Positions 23,805-36,800 of a stretch of DNA of 64,000 nucleotides are shown here, in pieces. Source of the DNA: Opisthorchis felineus (lineage: Eukaryota; Platyhelminthes; Trematoda; Opisthorchiida; Opisthorchiidae); NCBI GenBank assembly GCA_004794785.1, contig SJOL01002747.1:1-64000 (forward strand), written 5' to 3'. Within the stretch, counting starts at the first letter, position 1; each line of letters starts with the position of its first letter. The notes beneath the pieces are model-generated. The model did no database searches. It worked only from the letters and a program-made list of their open reading frames with translations, and was not told where the DNA came from. Both the position numbers and the translations under genes were made by a program.

Positions 23805-24210
23805 ATTATCCTCATCATCATCAGTTTATCTGAAAAAAGTCCTATAAGTAAACAAAAAACGAGGGACCTAGGGCTAGCCTACCACAATAATCCAAGGTGT
23901 CTACACTGCCAACACTCAGTTAGACAAGGTTGATAGAAACTGACAGCATGAACGCTACTGACACCTATTAGCCGCTGTATCTTTCAGCGTCTCCAGCCAC
24001 GTGGACCGCATCCCGGAAGGCGAAAAGCACCAACAGCATCCAAACATTTGGTAATATCCCTCATTCCTTTCTGCCATGTCACATTCTGTCCACCTCTAGG
24101 TTTCTGCCCCTCCAAACTGGGCACGGAAAACAGTGCTCGCCTGGGCAGGCGGTAACTCGGCATGCGTAACACATGGCCCAGCCACCTTAACTTGCTCGAT
24201 GCGTCCTTTG
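23805..24210 (-). mobile_element. RTE-like LINE, 3' tail
   Basis: The minus-strand frame reads KLRWLGHVLRMPSYRLPRRA and PRGGQNVTWQKGMRDITK, matching the tail at the left edge and at 39.3-39.6 kb. The 3' UTR toward 23810 shares the block with CTACCACAA...CCAACACTCA with the copy at 39.3 kb, and ends in ATTATT/CATCAT repeats. Confidence 0.85.
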
Positions 24211-24586
24211 GGGAATAAACGCACACACCCGTCCTGAGTACACATTCACACAACCCCTGTAGAAGAAACATCCCGATCTAATGAATATTTTGCTTTTCTT
24301 TTTAAACATTAATTACTGAGCGGTTTCACTGCGGTTACGTTTTCGTTTCGACGTTCCATCGTCCTGACAAGTGTCAAAGTTGAACCACCATCACAGTCGG
24401 TCCAAAAGCTGACTCTAATGCGCCCATGGGTAATAGCTGGTAAAAATGCCATGGCTACCAACCAAGTGTGTATAAAGGACCAACAACTGGAGGCAAATAA
24501 CAAAAAATCAGATTGTCATATATCTCATTCCGAAAGTCCATCAATTTGAATCTATTCTGATGAAACGAAAATCCTGGCGCAAGAGG

Positions 24587-24875
24587 CTACTGCTGCGAAT
24601 TCGCCAGCAGGATTGTTAGTAGGGCCATCCGGACGTACATTCCGTACTCCGCCTGTCTGAAGTAGGCAGCTCGGGGATCAGAGTCGAAACTGGGACTGAT
24701 TTCACCCACTCGGGGCAGCGGGTGCATTACAATCATTCCCGATTTCTTGGCCAGCGTCATCAGCTCCGGAGTGACAACAAATTGTCCAGCAGCCATTGAA
24801 TCAGTAGACTGAATTCGTTCTGCCTGCACACGAGTCATATACAACACGTCCGTGTCAGGTAGGGCTTCCTCCAAA
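24587..24875 (-). CDS. CAD: CAD terminal exon W20 (ATC aspartate-binding end)
   Basis: It encodes [33 protein letters not shown] and [20 protein letters not shown], ending LLANSQQ and TAG. A strong TTTCACTTTCAG acceptor bounds it. No clear polyadenylation signal was found in the next 500 bases. Confidence 0.97.
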
Positions 24876-27800
24876 CTGAAAGTGAAAAAATGAATCAAGT
24901 TTGAGACTTTGTTCGCTTGTTGTGTATGGACTATAATCATCTTAAACAAGGTGGCTGTTGAACATTCTGATCACACATGAGACTACCGATCCCAACGGTC
25001 AGCCAGATGATATTCCCCAGTACGTATGTAGGGATTGTGCTGAGGTTGAGGTCTTTGTAGACGACCCACTTCGACGGGGTGAGTATAGTTTAGTGCCACC
25101 CAGTCTAGTTCACTTTTGACAGCCTCCAGTACCCTGAGTGTTGGTCACAAAACGCCCCTTTTTGATGAATGATTTTGGACTCAGAGTCATATGACTATTT
25201 GGTCTGACACCCCACTGATTTTTAGCAGGATTCTGGTGTTAAAAGGCAGCGTTCGGCAATCTCATGTAGGCAAGATATTCTAAGATTTTTAAGACCGCAT
25301 AGGTTATTGATCGAGTTGGCAGCAGGTGGGCATATAGGTGAGTGTGCGCAGGGCACAGTTACTCCATTCGGAAATCACCAAAAGACGCTAATCTCTTCTA
25401 ACCCGCCTCTCAAACATATATGTAAATACAGACATATCACAGTTCTTTTCAACGAAGATTTCGTCCTGTAGGTAAAGCCAATCTATGGTGAAAAACTGAG
25501 ATACACTGTACAGCTGTTTCATCCCTATTGGTAATCATCAGCAGTGCGCATCTCGCGTAACTCCGGAGCGAATCAAACCCACGACCTCCCGGCCAGTAGT
25601 TGAACACTTAACCGTTCGGGCACGACCGGCTGACCATCGGTTTAATTAAACTGCACTTCTACACGGTATAGGGTTGTTGAGGTTCCCGATATGGAACTTT
25701 GAGTGACGCGTAGGTTCGACAGTCCCAAATATCAAAAGGAAGAATTGGGTTCGAAATTCTACGGTACTATTTACACACGGGTAAGCAAATCTCAATTGTC
25801 CACGTTCGTAGCACAAGTCTGTCACTGACCGGCACAGTGCAGTATGAACGTCCGCACACCAAACAACGGCGAGCGGAATGTTGGCTCAGTAGTGAGGGTT
25901 GAAGTTGCCCCTTCCGACGACAGTCTTGGCGTTGCGATCACACCGAACTCATGAGAAAACAAGTCGAGTCAGGCTAAGCAAACGGGACACGAACGCGCAT
26001 GAGTAGGTAGGTCAGCTGCGCACATTCACACAAATTCACATGCTAATACACAAGTGTCGGACGGAACGGCATTTGCGGCAACGTGAGTGGCCATCAAAAG
26101 TACATAGGCGGAGTAAGCGAAAGGATGGGAGGATTATTATGAGGTCGATTCAATAAGGGTCGCTACCTTTCACTAAAGGACTCCACATCATGTGGTGAGG
26201 TGTTAACTCGTGTTACGAATTCTCAGATGGAAGGTTCACTCACCGAGCTACTTACGGTATCACAGTTACCCATCGTTCGTACGACTTTAGTGAGATCTCC
26301 ACTGGACACGATCAAGACAGCAGCAATCAAAACCACTACCGTAGGTAACTCACCTGGACATTTCCTCTTGAAGTATTCCTCGGGCTGCTACATATTGTTT
26401 CACCTCTTCCGGCATACGTAACTGTTCACAGTGTGTCACATAGCGTAGCCGAACATTGTACAAGCAAAGTAGGCGTGCCAAGCTATGGACCGTGCGTCCA
26501 TTAGCCAGATCCCCGACCATAGTCACCGTCAGTCCATTTACAGTACCAATTTCTTCACGGATCGTGAATACATCAAGCATTGCTTGTGTGGGGTGCTCGC
26601 CTACACCATCGCCTATGAGGTGAATGAGCAACGGAATGGAACGAATGCGGGAAAATCTACTGACACTTAACAAACTGCAAGTAAACCAGTGAAGGCACGA
26701 ACGGATTGGATCCGTGTGAACAAACCAACATTCCTTTCGCTATCCCAAGGTTACCACTGGTCATCACTTCGTTCGGAAAAACGTAGGTAGAGTGAATGAA
26801 TTTGGACCTTGATTAGGCCTCTCAGCCTAACTTGGCGAACTGACCAAAACAATTACATCACGAAGCAATTATAGTCTAAAGCACGGGTGTCCAAACTTTC
26901 TTCATCCACCAATCGGATGAAACTAGAACCAAATTACAAAGTTAAATTTTTTAACAACGATCTTCGGTCGACGGCGAACGCGTTCTGCTGGTCTCGTCAA
27001 ATTCCTGTGATACGACCGATTCTCATCATTCGGGTGTCAATACTTAGCAACAATCAGTAGCCACATAAACATAAACTATTTCATCTGAAACCAAAAGCGC
27101 CAGTGTTATCTTTAGACATCTGGGTTCGTTGAAATGTGCCACTTGTGACCCCTACAACGTACCCCACTCTAGAGTGACCGTTTTCGACCGACATTATGGG
27201 AGTTCACACTGGAAGTTTTGAGTGTATCACAGCGGCGCATTCAACTTGCGAATCACTGTAAGTAACAAACACACCAGGAAGCACGCACATTCAGTTCCCA
27301 TTTCAAGTTCAGTTTGGAGTTTGCACGGCCGCGATGAACTTTATCAGAAACGAAGCGTTCTATTGTGAAAAGGCAGAGAGAAGAACCAATGTTTTCAAGC
27401 AAAGCTGAGAACTTGCGGCGAATGAGTGCAGGAATTTGACCCGGTTCATCACGTTAACTACTTGTTCCTCAGATCGAACAGTTCCCACGGGACTAGGTAA
27501 TGCGATATATTCCAAATGACAGTTATTTTGTTCTAGCACACCCTTCTTCACATCAGGCATATTTCTTTTACACCAGACTTATTTTTCCAATGATTTTCCC
27601 CAGATTCCTTTGCAGATGTTGTAGGCCAAGGATAGAGCCGGTGTCCGAATTCATGTAAGATAAATTAGAACCTAACTTTACGGGTAAAAACCGGAAAATA
27701 ATGGTTTTTTAGTATTGCACAGATGTTTGCAAAAAAGGCTTTTACTTCGTACTAAAGAAGCTTGTTCATGATATACTGTAACGTTTCGACAGTGTACTTT

Positions 27801-30800
27801 CTCACTATGTCCCGGCCGCTAGCTCTCTTAGATAGCAAATTGCCCATTCTACAAATAAACCCAAAGTGGTATAATGTTTCCTAGGCTTTCTTGTGAAGGG
27901 GTTCTTCTAGGACGCAGAATGATGCTTGGATCACAAACTTCCATCAAATTTTAAATAAGGCATCTGTCAGGGAGGTCGTATTCCTGAGAATAACCCCCAG
28001 AACGCCCGGAACCTACTGAGACCCTAAAACTCCACCAAAATCTCATAGCCACAGAAGCAGACAGGCATTTCATAGAAACACGGTCGATGTTGATAAGTGT
28101 TCACTAAACGCCTATCAGAGAGCCTGGATGAATGTCAAAAAGTGCCCTTTAAATAGCGCGAGGTCGTTGTAACTTTTGCACTCGCTTGTTGCAGTAAAGC
28201 TATTGTGTTCCTTGTCGGCGAATCTTTTTTCCGGCACTAGGCACTGGAGCGGGGACAGCAGTCAGATAAAACAGCATCTGATGTCTCGCCTCACAACACC
28301 GGCGAAGGTTGCGCTTATTTGCTTCGGTTCTTTAACACAAAGCATCCGAGATGCAGACGGCCAGCGTTCAATCAGTCGACCTTCTAGCTCAACAGTCAAC
28401 CGATCATCCATTCCGACTGTAAAACAAGCCATTTTCAATATTCATTTCCTTCTCTCACTTTTGAAACCTAAAATCCAGCCAGTTATGTTCGATGGGTGTC
28501 GTTTTCTACAGAAGAATGAATAAATAATTTCACTTCTTCTAACAGTAGGAGTAGTTGTTGTTTTGGAGACCCTTGGTATGAACTTGTTATGCATTAGTGG
28601 CTCAGAGAGTGCTAGGTAATTTACCAAAGGAGTATTATAGAGATGGGATAAGTGACAATTGCGGGGAAAAACAGTTTGAAAAGTCATAATGAAATACTAC
28701 GCGGATTTAACTATTCTGGCGAAACCCGAACTCCAACTAGCGTCCTGCTGACAAAAATCGCGTTTGTTTTGGTATCTTTCTGACCGTTCACACGAGTATT
28801 CCTAGTCAATTATTAATTACGAATTCCAATAGCCTTGTTTATCTAGATTTCAAAAATGCCGGAAGTCGGGTGTCTATCGGACCGAAAGAGAAAAAACTCA
28901 AACAATTCCTATTTTGTTGCTTCAAGGATGCTCTCACTCAGGTCAGTTTTGCTCTGTTCACCAGGATAAAGAGTTAACGACGCTTAAAGCTTGAAAGTAA
29001 TAAGGAAACCGAGATGGCTTTCAGGTGCGAGCTCTCGACCGGGACTTCTGAGATTCGATGTTTCCTATGTAAGTTTCGGTGGCTTGGCAGTAATGCATAG
29101 AAAGGGCGCCACATCCAGAAATCCATTTTTTTCAACTACAAGATTAGTGTGGCTGCCAGAACATTCAGAGTTCCTAGGAAACTGACAATTTCACTGACAA
29201 CCTCGGTTTGTGTGCCTTGGAAAGGGAATGCTGTGGTGACGGAACCCATTGGTGGTGCACGGTGAGGGTAGGGTTACACAGAAGACAAAGTGCAGTTTCG
29301 TGGGTTTAGCACTTTTGACTGCATTGTCAACGGTGAGAAGATGAAAATGGTAGTTGGAAATAGCTAGGAACACGGATACCGCAGTAGTGTGTAATGTGTA
29401 GTGTAAATGTTTGGGATTTTCGTCTGAAAATGAATACTGAAATGCTTCTACCTCTAATAAATAGTACAGTAACTTACTCGTTACTGTGATTCGAATGTAC
29501 AATGAATACGGAACAGAAACTTTTAAAAGTGACACTCTTGCGTTTTTGAATAGGCTGAAAACGCATCCATAAACACCCAGCCAATAATATTGACATGCAT
29601 TGACTTTTCGATGCAAACATGCTCTCAACGCACTCTGAAATATTGCGTAAGGGCTAATAGCCGTGAATCCCACTGAAATAAATTCAGTTAGCTTTTGTTC
29701 GATTACGGCTGTCATTCGTGATGAAGCTATTCTAGACCATGGAGTTCCATAAAGAACGCATGACATTTGGTCAAGGCGGATCGGCTGTCCCATAGTAGAG
29801 ATCCTGGCTGAAAGGCACTCGTTAAGGGTGACACCAGTTTGACACAGTACCTGTGATATCGGCAGAGTAATAATCACTAGGCAGCTGAAGATTTGAAAAA
29901 TACCAATATCAGGCATGAATTGGTGTGCTCTGCGGATATTCAGCCTTTGTTCACCAACGTCCACCCTGGCTGTATGGACATTCTATGTGACTTCATTAGT
30001 TAGGCTAATGTGGACATCCTCATTCCGATGGCGATCTTCGAAAGTCCACTACATTACTATTTGCTTAAAAAGATAATCGTTCACCTGTAACATCCTTTCA
30101 GTGCCTAGCTACCAAGCCAACGGAAGGAGGCACGAGGGCTGGGATACTGTCAGGTTGCCCAAGCCTAGACAGGGGAAGTCGAGAGGCAGAGGTCGGGTTC
30201 GAACCACAGACCTTATGGTCAGTAAATTCACGCTCTAACCACTGAGCCATCTCGCCCCTACTATTTGCTTACCTACTTACTTTGCATGGGGGGACGTCAG
30301 TTTCAAGTTTTAAAATTTGCCTTATTCGCAAATCGATTGCCTGGATACGGGCCGGTCCATCAGGCATGATTCTAGAAAATATCATCATGGTCATGATCGA
30401 AAGATGGTGGAGTGACTTTATCATAAAGCTAACCTATTGTAAGCAAAAAATTAAGGTCCAACTGGTCATTGCGAAGGACAAGGTATTGCACTGGCATGGA
30501 GCTTGTTCAGCGTCTCGATAGTACACACTCAGATCTCGCCGTAGCACAAGTGGAGGACGTACTCGCTGCACGATGACTCGATGAAGCAGTCAAATCGTGT
30601 GATGTCTAAATGGTCGGGTTAGCATGTGTATTCTTCCGATTCCAAAACCCTAACACAACGTAGTGCAAAACTGTCATTCGTGTGAACGCCGCATTTGCAC
30701 ATCAGATTGTGGCTGAGATGAGCTAGGACTTATCGCAAACAATGATAAAAGATGGATACCCTCTATGATTCACCAAACAACAAAGTGGACGAAGATCTCC

Positions 30801-33800
30801 TAACAGTGGTACGGTATATAAAAAGTCTGTCTGTATAGGAACTCTCCACAAATGGGATAAGCAAGCGCCAGAGGCCGAACAACGCTGCAGAGGTTTGAGG
30901 TCTCAATCGCTACATTCCGACAGGAGAGATAAACCGACTGCGACTAGATCCCACCATGTATACACGTTACCACGGAGCAATTTGTAGCAGTCATAGTTCG
31001 GAGCCCGAGACATTTGGTAGATCGTCAGCCACTACATCCGATCGAAAGACATCTTTCACCAGGTTGATCTGAACTAAGCTTCTACGATACTATTTATTCA
31101 TCAGAACTAACGCGTTCTGAAGTTTGCTGAGCCCAAGGCAATCAACCGACTAACGCCTTCCTTGTGAGCCAGAAATAAACGCAAACCAAAACTAGACTGC
31201 CCTTTGGCACGACGTTCTTAACAATTTAGCTCATGAGCGATCGACCAGCCTGTATCCCGTCAATATCTCCTGCGTGTGGTACAAACGGTACAGAAATCTG
31301 GTCGCCGGTTACTGGTAATTTTGTCAAGTCATGATCACTCCTGGAGCTAACTTCCTCTCCCTATACTACACTCCTTTCTATGTCGCTCACCTGCGTTGAT
31401 GATAGGCCTGTTCAGGACAGAGTTAGCGGCCAGTTGGACCTCCCCTTTGCCAGGATGCCGTATGACAAGACAGTCACAGTAAGAGGCCAGGATTCGCAGC
31501 GTGTCCGACAATGTCTCTCCCTTGCTGAGTGAGCTGACAGATTCGTTAAAATGAATCACCGAGCCACCAAGGCGTTGCATTGCCACCGAAAACGAGTTGG
31601 CAGTTCTTGTGCTAGGTTCGAAGAATAGACAGGCCATTACCTGTTAACGCGGGGAGGGAGAAATAACGTGATGGGCTCTTCAATGTACATAACAAAGTCG
31701 ACCCAGTAATTTATAAATGCGAAGCAACTGACAGACGACATGTATCACTGTGACACCTCCGGTTTGATGGTGATAATGCGAACCGGAGATACTAGGCTTA
31801 TTGGTGTACGGCGAGGCATCCTAGAAGGATGCAGAGAAAGACGGAACCAATAACATCCCTTGCACAACTGAGTTCACACTATTTCCGAAAACCGGATATA
31901 TTGAAAAGAGTTTCACTCCTAGTGAAGTATGACAGCAAAAAAATATTCTTGACGGTGACGAAGATTCGGACTCTGATCATCTGAAAGCATTCTGTTGCTG
32001 ACCCAGCCTATGCCAGACTCCTTATCAGTCGTCGCCCATCTCACGTGCACGGTAGCTTCCTCCTAACACAGGAAGTCCATTGTTCAAGGGATCCGTGTAT
32101 ATGATAAACGGCAGAAGCATTAAAAACGGATTTAATGATTTCTCAAGTAAACACACACAGAGAGAGTTGATTTATAAAGATGTGACTGGTTAGTTTCCAG
32201 ACTAAACTGGATTTGTTGTAGGTGGTTGCGGGATTGGTGGAATTCAAATTCACGCCACTCTCCATTGAAAAAGTCTCCCTGTCGTCCTGGCTTAGTTATT
32301 CCGGCGAGTCCACACCGAAGGGAGTAAGCAATGGACTCGAGTTTCGCTCTTATTAGAGCTAATCCGCAATGCATATCCTCGGCTGTGCCGTGATTTGAAC
32401 TCCGGACATGCGAGATAAATGTGTTACCACTACTTTACCAGAATATGTTAGGCGCACTTGAACTATCATGTCTGAACAGGCGAACGTGTTCACGGTTGAC
32501 GGATATGAATGGTTTGTCCAACGTCTCGAACGGCGATCCAGTAAGTATCCTGATTGTATTTCCATTGGGTTCTGTGAAAACTCTGTCATGCAGTCATATG
32601 TCTTCTGAAAACATGATGGCTTCAATAGGTATCGGAGATGGCCATTGGAGAACTTATCCCGCCTTTCAGAACAAGACCTCTGACGTTAGTGTCGTTTGAA
32701 AGAGCGGGCTAAATTGTGTGTGTTGTAGGCTTCACCAGGTACGATATACGGATAAATGAAATGCAGCCGTTTTCTCAGTAACCTGCTATGTCCGTGGACA
32801 CAACATTCACTCGACCGCAGATGTTGCAATGGAATTGAGGTACCTCAGCAGAACATCTGATGTCTGCGAAACCCATGTATCCCATTTCGCGGCTTTACGC
32901 CACCGTCTTCCAATGAAGAAATGCGCTAGAAACAGCGGTGTTTCTGGTATGGGATTTGACATTTGCCCTCGTGTGTTCCGACCACAGTTGTACCCTGCCA
33001 AGGCCCATTTTTCAGAACGTTCAAGATTTCATTCTCCATAAGCAGCTGCTTTGCATCATCTCGTATTGATGAACCACTGAGTCCATTCGGATAGCCTTTT
33101 TGTTTTCCGCAACCCTTCACGTAAGTAGCGATTGGAGAGAGCTGAGAATGGTGACAATTCCTTCCATCAATATGGTCATTGTCCATTATTTCAGTTAGTC
33201 GGTTTTACCTCGTTGCAAAATAGCCTGATAAGCGAACGTTCAAAACTCAGAAGAAAGTGCGAATCGAGCGACAGGCAGTTGTCTCCGTATGATAAGCTTT
33301 TGAGACAAATTCTGCCTGCAAAGGTGCAAGCATGTAGGTACGGATTCGGTATTTCGGTTCATCTGACGGCCACGGAAACGAGCCCTGCTGTAATCGTCCG
33401 AAAACACCGGTCTTCAAGCAAAGCAGATCAACTGAAAGCGTAATTACTGTTAAGCCGGTGTTTTTTATCTGTACAGTGTATCCCTACATGGGACACCTCA
33501 AGTCGTTTACGATTAAGAATGAATGGCAGGGAGAATAAGGTATGCAAATTCATCACTTAGGAACGTATGTTCTCAAGGCATTACGCTGCCGCCAAGGCAA
33601 ACTCCTTAAGCGTCTGGACAGAGGGGATTATAGTGATTATGGATGAAGATGACTGTCATGATGAGATGTCCTCAATCCTGAATGACCAAACTAAATTCAG
33701 AAGATGCCTATTCGACACAGTCAAAACCAGTCAGACAGGACAAGAAGCTTAACATCTTGAGGCTAATGAACGATGCCGGCACCATTCGATAACATCAAAC

Positions 33801-36800
33801 ACCTGGGATCTGTTATTCCGAGACTCTGTGGACTACATACAATCCACAAACCAGATCGTCTGCTTAGACCGACCCTTAATGTGTTCAGATTCCCACACGG
33901 CTAAATGTCCAGCGGAAATTCTTGAATCGGTTCACCGTAGGACTTACCAATACACCCTCTGAGACAAGTTTACATTCGTAGACGCGATAAAAAAAAAGTT
34001 ATGTGAACAAGGAGCACATCCGACGCATCTTCCTTTTTCACTGAGGTCCCACCCACAGAAATCACCTGCTACTTTTGTGATCACATAACAGAAGATAATA
34101 TAGGCTTGAATACTCCCACTAATCATCCAGACAAATTATTATTTAGATGCTCGCTTGATGTGCAACTTCAGTTCAACGAAAGGCTGTACCAACAAGGTGA
34201 CGGTGTCGCAATGGGTTCTCACTAGGCCTACTCGTCGCTGATGTTTTCGTAGGACGCCTTGAGAACTATTAACTCTACTTAAGTACAGAAAAGATGAACT
34301 TCTACAAGCGATAGATGATGTATTCGTAATTGTAGACAAATCCTCAAACACATCCGACCATTCAGTTTACACCCGGAGAGGAAAATAACGGTTCTCTCCA
34401 CTTCATGAATGTACGTCGTCTAACGGTAACTGAGCGCTTGAATAAACGTTTGTTTACCGGAAACCGACTTGGACATGACAATACATTGCCTTCGACAGCA
34501 TCACCGCACTAAAATTTGGTCCAAAAGCGAAATTCAGTCACTAGTTAGCATGCCTTGTAAAAATGACCAACCGGACAGGTTCATCTCAAAACATATGGAT
34601 GCTACAACCAAGAAAATCAGACCGGTTATATCCGAAGGGAAATCTACCTTCACCAGTCTTCCTTTCAAGGGGGATCTAGGACGGACAATCTGACCCGCGT
34701 TTACATCACACACTTCGGCAAAAACTTTCCGGTCCTTCACAACTACTCAACTGATGTCCCCAAATCTCAAAGACGAGCTGCCGGTTCACGTTGTCGATGT
34801 GTCGAAATATAGGTAGCTCGGGTGTGTTTACTGTTGGCTGATCAGATGGGGATTGGCAATTGCCAAGCTCGGCGAACAGATCAACTAGCATCTAATCAAC
34901 CAACAGTGGGTTCATGTTGTTGTACGGCAGAATACATGAAGCGCACGATACGGTAATTACTCAAAAGAGTAAAGGAGCACAACTCATTTCGCCAGACTGT
35001 CGCATCGAAGAGGTCTATGACTAGCGCAGTGGTCGCTCCATTGGCTGATACGAGTTACGTGATTTATCATAACATCGCTTTTCGAATACCCTACCAAGCA
35101 CCTATACTCCCATCGTCTGGACACAGTTCAGGCAATTTCGATTCGTTTACCTGATCTGAGTCAGTGTTCTCAAAAAGCGTGCGCTACGCGCATCGAGTGT
35201 TTTATGGACCGCTCACGTGACTGCTGGTCAATTTGGCCAATCGATCGTGATGTAAACAGTTTTCACACTTTCACCCGCAGAATCCGCTTTATCCTGGTTT
35301 TACGTGTATGGACAGCTCGGTTGTTAGTAGTTTTTTGTAGTTCCTCGATCTGTATTGACCAGAAGAAGAGATGAAGAAAAAAACGAATGTCCGAGAGCTT
35401 GTGTTCTGAAAACCTGTCCCCTTGAGATGGGTTTCTCGCCCCTGTGAGACCATTTTTTCAACAAGGGAACTCTGGCTCTCAAATCTCACCTCAGACATCC
35501 GAATTCGTTAAGTCAGTGCGACTCCAATTTACACGAATGAACTGGATTGGTGTTTTACAAGCTGATATATACTCAGATCATACAGATGGGGAAGATACGG
35601 TTAGTTACCTTTCCACGACAAATATCATCCAAAGGTTTATTCTTTAACACAGCCTGACGGAAGCTATGTGCCAAATTGAATAACCGATGAAGGGCGTTTT
35701 TTGGAAATCCTTCACATGAGAGCAAGTGATGTCCCGATATGCCTTCGATCCAAGACGACACGTTTACCGAAGCCGGAGCACCCGGGGTGGGAGGCACGCT
35801 AGGTCCAAAGCTGCGCACATCCACTAGTGCACCGGGACCACCGATGGAAACAAAGTCGTCCTAGAGAAAAAGGTAGACATGCAAGGAAAACTTTTTTCTG
35901 TTATTTGATGCACTCAACGGTGTGGGATAGGGTAACATTCTCAACTAGAAATTATGTGAGCTTGATCAGGTGCATCATATTGTTAAATCGAATTAGAAGG
36001 ACCTACTGAGCTAACAGCAAATCTCCGCTAGCCTGTTGATATTGGAGTTCAGCGACTACATAAGCGGCATGAAATAGGAACGCGTACAAAATTTCATAGT
36101 TCCACAAACTGTAACCACGAGAGGATTTTGGAGTACCGTACTGTACCACAAATGATTTGTATATAAAACAAGTACAAGATAAAAACAAGCCTTTCAGCAA
36201 CTCCTAGAATACAAAAATAAATCAGGTTAACCACGCTTAGATCAAGAATAATCTCGAAACTGCAGTAAAACGAAGAAATAAATACGATTATATACCTGCA
36301 CTCGTTCGCTGTACGATTCGAATCTTGTTCGAGGGATTGGACTGACAGGCGATGGGATCATGGCGTGCTCAACTGCCTCCACTCGGGGTAGTTCCTGAAG
36401 AACTGCTTTGGAAGCGATCACAGTTGTCATTTGACTGGCCAGATTAATTCCGAAACCAGGTTTGACCAGTACTGTCCAAACAGAAATGCAAAATCAGGGG
36501 TTAACGACAGCCAAAGCCGACAGTATAAATAAACATGAAAATAAAAAGTAGGTGATGTGGTAGTGTATTTGTATAGCCTTCTTGTTGAAAGAACTAACAG
36601 GCATGGTAATGGAATGAGACTGTAGAATGAAACGAATATCGGATACAGTTGCAGACGGAACAAGATAACGACTACTAAGCAAGACATTATGAGGACGAAA
36701 CAGTTAACAAGGGCAGCAGAAGCCTAGAATGTGCGCAGGCCCATAAGGAACTTAGGCTGTGGAAATTATGGTTACCCCATACCCTCCCCAGAGCTAACGG

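Larger units (their letters stand above)
26613..31390. other. CAD intron between W18 and W19 (4.8 kb)
   Basis: It contains a decayed SINE at 29005-29115, an unexplained 257-codon frame at 29191-29964 and a SINE at 30090-30258. The remainder is unassigned. Confidence 0.6.
31641..35608. other. CAD intron between W17 and W18 (4.0 kb)
   Basis: It contains a possible third tRNA-derived SINE at 32330-32450 and a Penelope-like RT relic at 33560-34830 on the plus strand. Other stretches are unassigned. Confidence 0.6.
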
